Of a DNA stretch of 64,000 bases, positions 1-9,400 are shown in pieces. Where the stretch lies: assembly GCA_963725065.1 (NCBI GenBank), contig CAVRXD010000042.1:113697-177696 (forward strand). The letters run 5' to 3'. Origin of the DNA: VAZQ01 sp963725065 (lineage in GTDB: Bacteria; Pseudomonadota; Alphaproteobacteria; Rhizobiales; Xanthobacteraceae). The translations under genes and the position numbers were made by a program. Each line of letters begins with the position of its first letter. Positions within the stretch are counted from its first letter, which is position 1. Below the pieces are notes generated by a model. It saw only the letters and a list, made by a program, of their open reading frames with translations, was not told the origin of the DNA and searched no databases.

Positions 1-7
1 TCCTCCG

Positions 8-997
8 TCAAACCCTCGTCTCGCCCAAATTGCCTTCGGCGAACATTTCTTCCACCGTCAGCAATCGTACGGCCAGCCATTGTTCGAAGGAATAGCGCGC
101 CATGGTTGCCAGCGTCTTGTGGTTGGCAGCCGTGCCATAGGACCAGAAATCCGCGCCCATCACATCCCTGGTCGCCTCCAACTCGGCCGTCACCCAAGGC
201 AAGCCGATTTTGAGCGCCGTCGTTTCGGCGAGTTCGGCATCGGCGATTCGCTTGGCCTGCAGGAACGCCTTGTACACGCTCGCAGCGAGCCAGCGGTTTT
301 TCTCCAGCACATCGCGCCGGATGCCGACGGCGTGCATGATCGGGAACAGCCTCGATCTCTCGTAGTACTCGCGCTCGGCGGTGCGGTAGTCTGGAAACAA
401 CCGCCGGACCTTGGGATGTCCCTTGACGAAGCAGGACGGCTGGCGCGCCGACATTACAGCGTCGAGCCGGCCATCCGCCAACATGGCCGTCAGCGACTCG
501 TCGCTGGCGGAGACCAGCGGAAAGCCTTCTGGAAGGTTTAGCGGGAATTTGTCGCGCCGGCCTGGCACCTCGAGCCCGGCCTGCACCCAGTTGATGTCCT
601 TGGCAGCGATGCCGAACTCATCCTGCAAGAAGCCGCGGAACCACATCACCGCCGACATCTGATATTCGGGCACGCCGACGCGCTTGCCGCGCAGATCGGC
701 CGGCCCCTCGATGGCGCGGTCGGTGCGGATGTAGACCGCCGAATGCCGAAACATGCGCGACAGAAACGCCGGCACCGCGACATAAGGCGCAACCCCGCGC
801 GACAGCGCGATCAGATATGGGCTGAAGCCGATTTCGGCGACTTCGAACTCGCCGTGAAAATAGGCGCGTTCAAAGCATTCTTCGACCGGCATCGTGATGT
901 AGTTAACGTCGCAGCCTTCGACCTGCACGCGGCCATCGGTCAGGGCCCGGACCCGATCATAGTCCCAGGTCGCGATCGTGATCGGTAATCGGCTCAT
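8..997 (-). CDS. Pht5-like / NMT1-type periplasmic-binding-fold protein without signal peptide
   Basis: About 329 residues. The fold resembles 4,5-dihydroxyphthalate decarboxylase (Pht5) and NMT1/THI5-type binding proteins; the N-terminus (TIATWDYDR, DGRVQVEGCDV) matches that group. There is no signal peptide, so it is probably cytoplasmic, which favours an enzyme over a transport protein. The start at 997 is preceded by GGGAG at a normal distance; a GTG two codons upstream would overlap that site. It is the last gene of the minus-strand CoA operon, 118 bases after a Bug protein. Known: family members decarboxylate hydroxyphthalates or bind small ligands. Inferred: it may act on the same acid as the operon. 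The substrate cannot be read from sequence. Confidence 0.75.
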   Translation of the reverse strand: MSRLPITIATWDYDRVRALTDGRVQVEGCDVNYITMPVEECFERAYFHGEFEVAEIGFSPYLIALSRGVAPYVAVPAFLSRMFRHSAVYIRTDRAIEGPADLRGKRVGVPEYQMSAVMWFRGFLQDEFGIAAKDINWVQAGLEVPGRRDKFPLNLPEGFPLVSASDESLTAMLADGRLDAVMSARQPSCFVKGHPKVRRLFPDYRTAEREYYERSRLFPIMHAVGIRRDVLEKNRWLAASVYKAFLQAKRIADAELAETTALKIGLPWVTAELEATRDVMGADFWSYGTAANHKTLATMARYSFEQWLAVRLLTVEEMFAEGNLGETRV

Positions 998-1115
998 TCG
1001 CACTCCCGATGACCAGCCCTATCACCATCGCGTTGAGATGCAAACGCAGGGGTGGTCAACCGCCGGCAAATTCCGATTTCAATCGCTCTCCCGGCGTTTG
1101 TCGTCGTACCCGGGG

Positions 1116-2096
1116 TCATTCCGCCTGTATCCCGGTCGCCTTGATGATCGCGCCGTAGCGCACGATGCCATCCTGCATGAGCGCGCCGAATTGTTCGGGC
1201 GTGCCGCCGATCACCGTCATCCCGTTGTCCTCGAGCTTGCCACGCACGTCGGACGCATTGAGCGCCTTGACCATCTCGATGTTCAGGCGCGTCACGATTT
1301 CGCGCGGCAATCCGGCGGGCCCGAAGAATCCGAACCATGAGGATGGTTTCTGGAACGCAGGCACGATTTCCGACATCGAGCGGACCTGCGGCAACTTGGG
1401 ATAACGCGTCGGCTCGAGCACGGCGAGGATCTTGACGCGCCCCGTCTGCATGGCCGGGATCGCGTTGGACACCGAGATGAACACCATCGGGATGTGCCCG
1501 CTGATCACGTCCTGCATGGCCGGCGCCACCCCGCGATACGGCACATGCTTGATCCGCACCCCAGCGGTCTGGTTGAACAGCTCTCCCATCATGTGGAACA
1601 CCGAGCCGAGGCCGGAAGAGCCATAGGACAGCTCGTCCGGATGGCTCCTGGCGTATGCGATCAACTCCTCCACAGTGTCGACCGGGACGGCGCTGTGCAC
1701 GGCGAGGCATGTCACCGGCTCGACGGCGGCGACGATCGGGGCAAAATCCTTGAGCGGGTCGTAGGGCAAATGCTTCATCAGATGCACGGCGGTGACGTGG
1801 GTGCCCGCCGTGGCAGCCAGCAGGGTGTAGCCATCGGGCGTCGCCCGCGCCACCAGGCTCGAACCGATCGTGCCGTTCGCGCCGCTGCGGTTCTCGACGA
1901 CGACGGTCTGACCGAGCGCATCGCTTATCTTGCCGCCGACCAGGCGTGCCACCAAGTCGAGCGCGGGCCCCGGCGGGAACGGCACGACCATGGTGACGGG
2001 TCTCGCCGCGGGCCAAGTCTGCGCCACCGCCGTATCGACACCGACGACGCACAAGCTTGCGAGCCAACATAAGACGAGGAAGCGAAGGGTGCCCAT
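1116..2096 (-). CDS. Bug-family tripartite tricarboxylate transporter substrate-binding protein
   Basis: 326 residues with a Sec signal peptide (hydrophobic residues 5-23, cleavage near AVAQ). The mature start (RPVTMVVPFPPG) is the standard Bug/TctC opening, although the usual GG-x-x-D is GPALD here. It should bind a carboxylate or similar small polar ligand in the periplasm. It sits 15 bases after the enoyl-CoA hydratase, so it is almost certainly co-transcribed with the CoA genes and probably recognises their substrate. No TctA/TctB membrane partners are present in the window. The upstream Shine-Dalgarno is weak. Confidence 0.88.
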   Translation of the reverse strand: MGTLRFLVLCWLASLCVVGVDTAVAQTWPAARPVTMVVPFPPGPALDLVARLVGGKISDALGQTVVVENRSGANGTIGSSLVARATPDGYTLLAATAGTHVTAVHLMKHLPYDPLKDFAPIVAAVEPVTCLAVHSAVPVDTVEELIAYARSHPDELSYGSSGLGSVFHMMGELFNQTAGVRIKHVPYRGVAPAMQDVISGHIPMVFISVSNAIPAMQTGRVKILAVLEPTRYPKLPQVRSMSEIVPAFQKPSSWFGFFGPAGLPREIVTRLNIEMVKALNASDVRGKLEDNGMTVIGGTPEQFGALMQDGIVRYGAIIKATGIQAE

Positions 2097-2111
2097 GTGA
2101 GATGTTTCGGC

Positions 2112-2909
2112 TTATTGCTCGTGTTCCGGCGCAGCCCACCGCGGTTTGCGCTTCTCGCGAAAGCTGGCGACGCCTTCAACCGCTTCCGGCGAATGGCGGC
2201 GAGCGTCGAAGTCACGTTGCAGCTCGACCAGCAGCTCCTTCGAGACCGGCGCTTGGCCCAGCCGGCGCACGAGCCCCTTGGCGGTCGCTGCCGCGTTCGG
2301 GCCTGCGAGCAACAGTTCGTCTATCAGGGCCGCCAACGCTGCATCCCCATCGGCATCGTAGAGTTCATGGACCAGGCCGGTCCGCATCGCCGCTTCAGCC
2401 GTGAAGCGCTCGCCCGACAGCAGATAACGGCGCAGGCTGCGATGGTCGATGGCACGCAGAAAGAATGGAATCAACGGCCCCGGCGCAAAGCCAAGCCTCA
2501 CCTCCGGCAGGGAAAAGAATGCACCTCGTGCGGCGATAACGATGTCGCAGCATGACACGAGCGCGACGCCGCCGCCGATGCAGGCGCCGTGGACGAGCGC
2601 GACGGTCGGCTTCGGGACCTCGTCGAACGCGAGGCAAAGACCAGGAATGGTGGCGCGCGGCGCGTCCTTCGCTGTCGGCTGCTCCTCCCCGATCTCCGCC
2701 CCGACGCAGAAATGCTTGCCGCCCGCCCGCAACACGATAACGCGTACCGCCGGATCCGCACCGAGGCGCGTCATTTCCGCCAGCAGCGTATCGAGCATCG
2801 CCTGATTGTATCGGTTGCCCTTCTCGGGACGGTTGAGCGTGAGCGTCGCGACGCCACGCCGATCCAACGCGCCGAGCACCGCGACTTCAGGCGAGGAAGC
2901 ATCTGTCAC
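2112..2909 (-). CDS. enoyl-CoA hydratase/isomerase (crotonase) family protein
   Basis: 265 residues. Crotonase oxyanion-hole segments are visible: KHFCVGAEI (about 65-73) and HGACIGGGVAL (about 108-118). The second catalytic glutamate lies in SLPEVRLGF, but the first one (GGGCEL in classical hydratases) is replaced in GGGVAL, so it may be an isomerase, hydrolase or atypical hydratase. It begins with GTG and overlaps the stop of the upstream acyl-CoA dehydrogenase by four bases (GTGA), indicating translational coupling. It probably acts after the dehydrogenase step on a CoA-bound acid. Confidence 0.88.
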   Translation of the reverse strand: MTDASSPEVAVLGALDRRGVATLTLNRPEKGNRYNQAMLDTLLAEMTRLGADPAVRVIVLRAGGKHFCVGAEIGEEQPTAKDAPRATIPGLCLAFDEVPKPTVALVHGACIGGGVALVSCCDIVIAARGAFFSLPEVRLGFAPGPLIPFFLRAIDHRSLRRYLLSGERFTAEAAMRTGLVHELYDADGDAALAALIDELLLAGPNAAATAKGLVRRLGQAPVSKELLVELQRDFDARRHSPEAVEGVASFREKRKPRWAAPEHEQ

Positions 2910-4021
2910 GCCGATACTCCCGCTTCCAGCGTCAGGTCGGAAAACCGCCCGGAATGGCTGAGCTCGCCGCCATATTGCGCGGACAGCACCATGGCCCGTT
3001 TGTAATAGAGGCCGATATCGTGTTCCTCGGTATAGCCGATGGCACCATGCATCTGCAGCGCGCCGCGAACGATCTCCGAGGCCGAGCGCGAGGCACGTGC
3101 TTTTGCCGCCGAGATCATCGCCGGATGGTGCTCGCCCCTGTCGTAGGCGGCCAGCACCCGATAAACGAGAGAGCGATTGAGCTCGATATCGATGAAGGCG
3201 TTGACGGCGCGGTGCTGGAGCACCTGGAAGCTTCCGATCGGCCGCCCGAACTGCTGCCGCAGCTTGATGTACTCGAGGGTGACATCGAGCGCCGCGGCGG
3301 CGAGGCCGACGAGCTCGACCGCGGCACCGAGAGTCAGAAACTCCTGCAATTGGGTGGCCAGCCGTCTTGCCTCCGCGCCGGTGGCGATCACCTGTTCCGC
3401 GGGGACATGAACGCGGTCGAAGGTGAGCCGGCTCGCGGTGGATCCGTCGACATTGCGCTCGGTCACGACCGCGGCATCGCCGCGCGGGACCACCGCTACC
3501 ACGGGCGGCGTCCCGGCATCGATCGCAACCAGGAAGGCCTCGGCCGAACCGCCATAGGCAACAAACGCGATGCTCCCGTCGAGCACGCCAGTCTTATGAT
3601 CATATTGGATGTTGGACGTACCGCCGCCATAGCGCCAGGCCGCCGCCGCGGTTGCTGGCACGATCAGGCGTGACCCGCGCAACAGATCGGCGAGCCCAGT
3701 TCCTGCGCGGGCGCTATCCGTGGCCCGCGACAGCGTCAGTGCCGCCGCAGCCGCCTCGAGGAGCGGCACCATGAGGAGCTGCCGGCCGGCCTGTTCGAGC
3801 GCAAGCGCGATATCGAAGGCGCCGAGCCCCTGCCCGCCCTGACCTTCCGCCACCACGGTCGTGACCCACTCCGACTTGATGATCTCGCGCCATGCGTCAG
3901 GGTCGATTTCCGCCGCAGCCGCCCGCAACATCCGCAGGCGCTTCGTTCCACCGTGATCGAGACACAGCCGGGTCGCGGTCTCGGCGAACAGCGTCTGCTG
4001 CTCGGTCAGCAACAAGTCCAA
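2906..4021 (-). CDS. acyl-CoA dehydrogenase, short C-terminus (possible non-catalytic partner subunit)
   Basis: 371 residues. An acyl-CoA dehydrogenase with the alpha-helical C-terminal half recognisable in QQFGRPIGSFQ and ALQMHGAIGYTEEHD. It ends soon after HDIGLYYKRAM and lacks the EIQRNIIA-type C-terminal helix present in its neighbour at 4083-5264. Two adjacent unlike dehydrogenases recall heteromeric FadE pairs used on steroid side chains and other bulky CoA esters, in which one subunit lost the catalytic end. That relationship is inference. It overlaps the enoyl-CoA hydratase by four bases and lies 61 bases after the second dehydrogenase. Confidence 0.9.
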   Translation of the reverse strand: MDLLLTEQQTLFAETATRLCLDHGGTKRLRMLRAAAAEIDPDAWREIIKSEWVTTVVAEGQGGQGLGAFDIALALEQAGRQLLMVPLLEAAAAALTLSRATDSARAGTGLADLLRGSRLIVPATAAAAWRYGGGTSNIQYDHKTGVLDGSIAFVAYGGSAEAFLVAIDAGTPPVVAVVPRGDAAVVTERNVDGSTASRLTFDRVHVPAEQVIATGAEARRLATQLQEFLTLGAAVELVGLAAAALDVTLEYIKLRQQFGRPIGSFQVLQHRAVNAFIDIELNRSLVYRVLAAYDRGEHHPAMISAAKARASRSASEIVRGALQMHGAIGYTEEHDIGLYYKRAMVLSAQYGGELSHSGRFSDLTLEAGVSA

Positions 4022-4082
4022 TTCAAATCCCTCTCATTCGCCTTCGCGGTGCGGAGACCCGTAAGCGTTTGACCCACGAGCA

Positions 4083-5264
4083 TCAGCTTGGCAGCCCCAG
4101 CACCCGCTTGGCGATGATGTTGCGCTGAATCTCGACCGCCCCGCTGCCGACGGTCACCCGGCGCATCTCGAACATCTCCGCCGCCGGATTGATGATTTGG
4201 TTGCCGACAGCCGTGTCGTCCGCCAGCGCACCATATCCCGCGGCCGCATCCACCAGCAGTTCGGACGCCCGCTGGCCAAGCTCGCCGCCGACGATCTTGA
4301 TCACCGGCGCCATCGAGAATGGCGCCCGCTTCTCGCCGTGCAGCGCGGCGGCGTGGCGGTAGTAGGCGGAAAACGCCATGAGATCGATCTCGAGCGCGGC
4401 CAGTTTGTGCAGGAATCCGGTCTCACGCGTGGCGCCGGTGAGCTCCGCCACCTGCCTGGCCTTGTTGAGCAGCACGGCGGCGTTGCGCGGATGGCCGGTG
4501 GTGAAGCGCTCGGACCCGAGTAGCCGGTTGGCAACCTTCCATCCGTCGTTGAGCTCCCCGAGCAGATTCTCCCGTGGCACGCGCACATCGACGAGGAATT
4601 CCTCGGCGAACTCGGCGTCACCCTTGATGGTCTGAATCGGCCGGACCGTGATCCCGGGGGATTTCAAGTCGATCAGCAGCATGCTGATCCCAGCATGGCG
4701 CGGCGTCGCGCTGCGGTCGGTGCGCACCAGCGCAAACATCCAGTCTGCGAAATGGCCATTGGTGGTCCACATCTTGTGGCCATTGACGACGAAGTGATCA
4801 CCCTCGAGGTCGGCGCGCGTTTCCAGGCGCACGAGGTCCGAACCAGCGCCCGCCTCGGAATAGCCCTGGCACCAGGTGGTCTCGCCGGTGAGGATCGGCG
4901 GCAGGTGCTTGGCCTTCTGTTCCGGTGTGCCGGCGTCGATGATCAACGGACCGATGAAATTGAGGCCATGGGGATAGGGCGTAGGCGCGCCGACGCGGCT
5001 GATCTCCTCGAACAGGATGATCTGTTGCGTCAGCGTGGCGCCCATGCCGCCGTACTCCTTCGGCCAATGGGGTGCGATCCAGCCACGCTCATAGAGCTTG
5101 CGGTGCCAAGGCTTGAGCTCGGGCGGATCGATGCGGGTGGACCGATTGCACAGATCCGCGGGAAGATTTTCCCCGATCCATTCGCGCACCTCTTGGCGGA
5201 AGGCGCGGTCAGCCGGGTCGTCATCCACGAACAGCGTGGTGTTGTCCCAGGTTGGCAACGGCAT
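4083..5264 (-). CDS. acyl-CoA dehydrogenase
   Basis: 393 residues, normal family length. Visible are WCQGYSEAGAGSDL (FAD/substrate segment, about 132-145), KMWTTNGHFADW (about 164-175) and the C-terminal EIQRNIIAKRVLGLP. It oxidises an acyl-CoA to the 2-enoyl-CoA using FAD, passing electrons to an electron-transfer flavoprotein that is not encoded here. It follows the MaoC hydratase by four bases and precedes the shorter dehydrogenase; the pair could form a hetero-oligomer. Substrate unknown. Confidence 0.92.
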   Translation of the reverse strand: MPLPTWDNTTLFVDDDPADRAFRQEVREWIGENLPADLCNRSTRIDPPELKPWHRKLYERGWIAPHWPKEYGGMGATLTQQIILFEEISRVGAPTPYPHGLNFIGPLIIDAGTPEQKAKHLPPILTGETTWCQGYSEAGAGSDLVRLETRADLEGDHFVVNGHKMWTTNGHFADWMFALVRTDRSATPRHAGISMLLIDLKSPGITVRPIQTIKGDAEFAEEFLVDVRVPRENLLGELNDGWKVANRLLGSERFTTGHPRNAAVLLNKARQVAELTGATRETGFLHKLAALEIDLMAFSAYYRHAAALHGEKRAPFSMAPVIKIVGGELGQRASELLVDAAAGYGALADDTAVGNQIINPAAEMFEMRRVTVGSGAVEIQRNIIAKRVLGLPS

Positions 5265-5268
5265 GCGG

Positions 5269-6126
5269 TCAGGTCCTCAACGTCGCACGGCCGTTGCTGA
5301 GCACGATCTCGTCCCGTGCGGCCACCCGGCACTGGAACGAGATGTGCTCACGCTCCTGCCAGATTTCGGTCCGGATGGTCTCGCCGGGAAAGACCGGCCG
5401 CGAGAACCGCGCCTCGATGCTGTTCAACCGCTCCGGCCGGTAGTCGGCGCAGGTTCGCAGGATCGCGTGCGCCGCCACGCCGAAGCTTGCCGCGCCGTGG
5501 AGAATGGGCCGATCGAAGCCGGCGACCTTGGCGCGCGCGGGATCGGCATGCAGCGGGTTCTCATCGCCATTGAGGCGGTAGAGCAGTGCAAGATTGGGAG
5601 GCGTCGGCAGATCGCAGACCTGCCCCGGCGCCGTCTGCGGCACCGCCGGCGGCACCGGCGTCTCGGTGACCTTGCCGCCGAAGCCACCGTGCTTGCGCGC
5701 GAACGTGCTGCTGTCCACGGTGGCGACGACGGTCCCGTCCTCGGCGATCAGGTCGCGCGTATTCTGGATGATCGCGGCGTTGCCGGCCCCCTTGTCGATG
5801 ACCTCCCTGATGCGCGGCCGGCTCAGGAGCTTGTCCTCAACGGCCAAGGGACGATGCAGCACCACCTTGATGTCGCCCGCCACTACGAGGCGATCGTCGA
5901 CGCCGAAAGCCGGGTCAGTCATGCGGCCGGGCCAGCCCAGCACCACCGCCATGGTGGGGAATGCTTCGAGCCCGGCGCGCTCGTACACGAACTTGAGCTC
6001 ACCCGGATCGGCCGGATTCATGCCCAGCCCGATGCCGAGCGCATAGATGATGCAGTCGCGCTCGCCGTAGCGCACGGGAATGTCGGCCGGCCGGTGGGCC
6101 ATGATCCGTTCGTAGTTCAACGCCAT
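5269..6126 (-). CDS. MaoC-family enoyl-CoA hydratase 2 (double hotdog)
   Basis: 285 residues, two hotdog domains. The hydratase-2 motif YRLNGDENPLHAD starts near residue 183, with catalytic Asp188 and His193, followed by GFDRPILHG. This is the layout of the hydratase domain of MFE-2 and of bacterial hydratases for 2-enoyl-CoAs with bulky or long chains. Inferred role: hydration of the enoyl-CoA made by the adjacent acyl-CoA dehydrogenases. The presence of both a MaoC hydratase and a crotonase in one operon suggests two successive unsaturated intermediates. Confidence 0.92.
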   Translation of the reverse strand: MALNYERIMAHRPADIPVRYGERDCIIYALGIGLGMNPADPGELKFVYERAGLEAFPTMAVVLGWPGRMTDPAFGVDDRLVVAGDIKVVLHRPLAVEDKLLSRPRIREVIDKGAGNAAIIQNTRDLIAEDGTVVATVDSSTFARKHGGFGGKVTETPVPPAVPQTAPGQVCDLPTPPNLALLYRLNGDENPLHADPARAKVAGFDRPILHGAASFGVAAHAILRTCADYRPERLNSIEARFSRPVFPGETIRTEIWQEREHISFQCRVAARDEIVLSNGRATLRT

Positions 6127-6156
6127 TTCATTCTCGAGGTTCGCGGTGATCTGCGG

Positions 6157-7155
6157 TCATTGCTCCAGCTTCGCGCCGGAAATGTCGACGAGGAGCTTGC
6201 CCTTCTTCTGATCCTCCACGATGAACTTCGCAAACGCCTCGCTGCTGTCGCCGACCGGCTCGAAGCCCTTGGATATCAGATACTGCTCGGCAAAATCCGG
6301 ACTCTTCACGATGGCGGAAAATTCAGCGTTGAGTTTCTTCACGATGTCGGCCGGCGTCCCTTTCGGTGCGAACATGCCGAACCAGGTCTCGAACGCAGAC
6401 TGGTCGGGTGACAAGCCGCTCTCTGCGAACGACGGGACATTCGGAACCAGGGGACTGCGGGTCGATCCCGGGACCAACAGCCCCTTGACCTCGCCTTCGT
6501 TGATCTGCCGCGCGATATCGGGATTGCCGATGATCAGGTAGAGGAGCTGTATGTCGCCTGATTTGAACGCCAGCATCGCGTCGGACGCACCCTTATAGGG
6601 AATGTGCGCCATCTTCGCGCCGGTCTCGTGCTTGATCCACTCGACCACCAGGTGGGTATCACCGCCTACGCCGAAGGAGCCGAAGTTGAGCTTCTCCGGG
6701 TTTCGTTTCGAATAAGCAACCAGTTCCTTGAAATCGCTCACCGGCACGTTCTTGTTGAGGATGAGGACCTGGTGCGCGAAAGCGAGATTGGTGATCGGCT
6801 CGAAATCCTTGATCGGATCGTAGGAGAGATTTTTGTAGAGCGCAGGATTGATCGAGACCGAGCTGCGCGAAAGCAGGCAGATCGTGGAGCCGTCCGGCGG
6901 CGCCGCCTTGCAGGCATTGGCAGCGATGATCGTATTTGCGCCGGCGCGGCTCTCCACCACGAAGCCATAGGGATTGCGCTGCTCGAATGCCCGCCCGAGC
7001 GCGCGCACCATCACATCGATTGCGCCGCCCGGCGCCAGCGGGATGATGACCCGGATGGGAGCCGAGGGATAACTCGTTTGCGTAAGGGCCGTGCCGCCAA
7101 GGACGCTTATCGCGCCCGCGAGCACTGCAAGACCCAAGAGCTTTCGAACCGGCAT
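6157..7155 (-). CDS. Bug-family tripartite tricarboxylate transporter substrate-binding protein
   Basis: 332 residues. Signal peptide in residues 1-26 (LAVLAGAISVLGG, cleavage near ALTQ), then the Bug opening APIRVIIPLAPGGAIDV. GGAGGA upstream supports the start. It lies between the CoA ligase and the MaoC hydratase in the same orientation, so it is the second binding protein of this operon besides 1116-2096. Known: Bug proteins bind carboxylates, aromatic acids or nicotinate-like ligands. Ligand not predictable. Confidence 0.92.
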   Translation of the reverse strand: MPVRKLLGLAVLAGAISVLGGTALTQTSYPSAPIRVIIPLAPGGAIDVMVRALGRAFEQRNPYGFVVESRAGANTIIAANACKAAPPDGSTICLLSRSSVSINPALYKNLSYDPIKDFEPITNLAFAHQVLILNKNVPVSDFKELVAYSKRNPEKLNFGSFGVGGDTHLVVEWIKHETGAKMAHIPYKGASDAMLAFKSGDIQLLYLIIGNPDIARQINEGEVKGLLVPGSTRSPLVPNVPSFAESGLSPDQSAFETWFGMFAPKGTPADIVKKLNAEFSAIVKSPDFAEQYLISKGFEPVGDSSEAFAKFIVEDQKKGKLLVDISGAKLEQ

Positions 7156-7267
7156 CGACGCATCCTCCAGCGTGTCGTCCCTTGTCTTTTTCTGCAGTTT
7201 GGTGGCTTCGGGATCGCCGGGTCAAGCCCGCGGGTGACGGCACCGGCACAACCTGAAAGAACAGACG

Positions 7268-9139
7268 TCAGGCCATCCATTGCACGACATAGGCGAACGC
7301 GAACGCCTTCATGCATTCGTGGATGCGGTCCTCGATGTCGCGCCGTGCGGCCGCCGGGCCGGCCGCCGTGATCAGCGCCACGTTGCCCTTGACCGGATCC
7401 GCGACGATGTCGACCGAAAGCTTGCCATCCGCGACGTTTGCCAGCACGTCGCGGAACGCACGGCGCGCAGCGTCACGGCGCAACTCGGCCTTGGCCGGTT
7501 TCTGCACGTCGGTCAGCGGCATGGCCTCGAGGATGATGATCTCCTTCGGCGCGGCGGCGCGTTCCGGGATGTGGCGCTGTGCGAAATCGCCGAGGTCGTT
7601 TGCGCTTGTACGCGCTCCCGACACGAGTTGGACATAAGCGACCGGCAATTCGCCGGCATAGGCGTCGGGCTTGCTCACCGCGGCGGCCAGCAGCACATCG
7701 GGATGCTTGAGCAAGGTCTCCTCGATCACCGATGGGTCGATATTGTGTCCGCCGCGGATGATGACGTCCTTGACCCGGCCGGTGAGCCACAGGTAGCCGT
7801 CGGCGTCAAAGCGCCCGAGATCGCCGGAGTTGAACCAGCCGTCGCGCGTAAACACGCCTTCATTGTATTTCGGCTCGAGATAGCCCGGAGTGACGCTCGG
7901 CCCCTTTACGACCACCACGCCGATTTCATCGACTCCACATTCGCGCTTGATCAGGTCGTCTTCGAGCTCGACGGTCTTGACCTGCGTGTAGGGCAACCGG
8001 ATGCCGGGCGAGCCATACTTGGGGTCCCCGTCGCGCGGCGCCTGCGTCACGTTCTGGGTGTATTCGGTGGCGCCGTACGTCAGGAGCACGCGCACACCGA
8101 TCAACTTCTCGATCTGCCGCGCAACCTCGGCCGGGAACGCGGTCGAGCCGGTACACGCGTAATTGCGCAACGTGCCGAGCTGCTCGCCGTGCGGCCCGTT
8201 CTTGGCAAGCTGGGCCAGCGTCGTCGGCACGCCGGAAAAGAGGGTAATCCCGAACTTGTCCACGAACCTCCAGTAATTGTCGATAAAGCGCTTGTCGCGG
8301 GCGCCGAGCGGCGAGGGAATGACGATCGACATGCCGTGCGCGATGGGGAAATAGCCGCGCCCAAAAATGCCTGCGATGTGGAACATGGGATAATCGGCGA
8401 AGATGACATCGTCGCTGGTGTGCGCCATGACGACCGCGTTGGCCCAGCACTTGTAGGCAAAGCCCCGGTGCGTGAGCCGCACCAGCTTGGGCGATCCCGT
8501 CGTTCCGCCGGAATGCACATAGGCGGCAACGTGGTCGGGCTCGACCTTGCGCTGGAACAGCAGACGATCGCCGGGCTGGCATGCGGCGAGCGTGTCGAAG
8601 TCCGTTTCCGGCATGAGCTTTCCGCCCGGCCCGGGCACCGTGAGAATGCGCACCGCGGACGAAATTTCGGCGCCGATCGCCTGCAGGTTCTCCCAGATCT
8701 CATAGCCGGGGGTCGGCCCGAGCGTCACGATGGCTTTCGGCCTGGTCGCGCGCACGAGTTCGGCCAGCAGTTCCGGCTTGAGCATCCAGTTGACGCCGCA
8801 GGCGATGCCTGCTCCGACCGCTCCCAGCATCGCGACATAGAGCTGCGGCAGCGTCGGCAGCACATACATCACCACGTCGTCCGCCGACACGCCGAGCGAG
8901 TGGAATAGATTGGCCGCCTGGATGGCGCGCGATTGCAGCTCGCGATAGCGGAGCAAGGTCGGCTCGGAGTCCGGATTGCCGTCGGCGATGTAACGAATGG
9001 CAATCTTGTCCGGATCGAGCATGCATCCGCGGGCAATCCAGTCGTTCAGATCCCACGAGAACACCCGTTGGTCGAGCGGCACGCGCTCGAGCTCTTCGAC
9101 ATCTTGCAATGTTCGAAGCGGCGCGTAGCTCATCTGCAT
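7268..9139 (-). CDS. AMP-dependent acyl-CoA synthetase with C-terminal extension
   Basis: 623 residues. ANL-superfamily motifs: SGGTTGSPK (about 210-218, ATP loop), YGATEYTQ, GWFNSGDLGRF and LTGRVKDVIIRGG (hinge), and QKPAKAELR with the candidate catalytic lysine near the end of the core. About 70 residues follow the core (GNVALITAAG and onwards), making it longer than typical ligases of about 540. It should activate a carboxylic acid to its CoA ester and feed the dehydrogenases and hydratases downstream; it is the first gene of the operon. Two in-frame ATGs (9139 and 9133) are possible; AGGA lies about ten bases upstream of the first. Confidence 0.92.
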   Translation of the reverse strand: MQMSYAPLRTLQDVEELERVPLDQRVFSWDLNDWIARGCMLDPDKIAIRYIADGNPDSEPTLLRYRELQSRAIQAANLFHSLGVSADDVVMYVLPTLPQLYVAMLGAVGAGIACGVNWMLKPELLAELVRATRPKAIVTLGPTPGYEIWENLQAIGAEISSAVRILTVPGPGGKLMPETDFDTLAACQPGDRLLFQRKVEPDHVAAYVHSGGTTGSPKLVRLTHRGFAYKCWANAVVMAHTSDDVIFADYPMFHIAGIFGRGYFPIAHGMSIVIPSPLGARDKRFIDNYWRFVDKFGITLFSGVPTTLAQLAKNGPHGEQLGTLRNYACTGSTAFPAEVARQIEKLIGVRVLLTYGATEYTQNVTQAPRDGDPKYGSPGIRLPYTQVKTVELEDDLIKRECGVDEIGVVVVKGPSVTPGYLEPKYNEGVFTRDGWFNSGDLGRFDADGYLWLTGRVKDVIIRGGHNIDPSVIEETLLKHPDVLLAAAVSKPDAYAGELPVAYVQLVSGARTSANDLGDFAQRHIPERAAAPKEIIILEAMPLTDVQKPAKAELRRDAARRAFRDVLANVADGKLSVDIVADPVKGNVALITAAGPAAARRDIEDRIHECMKAFAFAYVVQWMA

Positions 9140-9400
9140 TGACGTTCCATCCTGAATGCCACCTCGGCCATTACGTTCGTTTTACGCAAGCCGCTCGTCC
9201 ACGCGTCACCGTGGCACGACGAAAACCCGCTTGCCAGCCCGCGACGCGGAGGCTCGCCGCATCGAATGCGCGACCGGACCAAGGGAGATCGTCCACCCTA
9301 CAACCGAGAGTTCTTGCGCGCGCGCCGCCTCGCCGCGCGTGGATTGTCTCGATTTGGCGCAGTATCGCAACTATGCTGGTCCGCCTAGGGAGACGACATC

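Noticed and set aside
994..2139. 381-codon minus-strand frame overlapping a Bug gene
   Set aside because: Arg/Gly/Ala-rich in another frame of a clear binding-protein gene; no independent support.
7201..7260. GGGTCAAGCCCGCGGGTGACG segment upstream of a Bug gene
   Set aside because: Resembles part of a dispersed repeat but too short and incomplete to call as an element.
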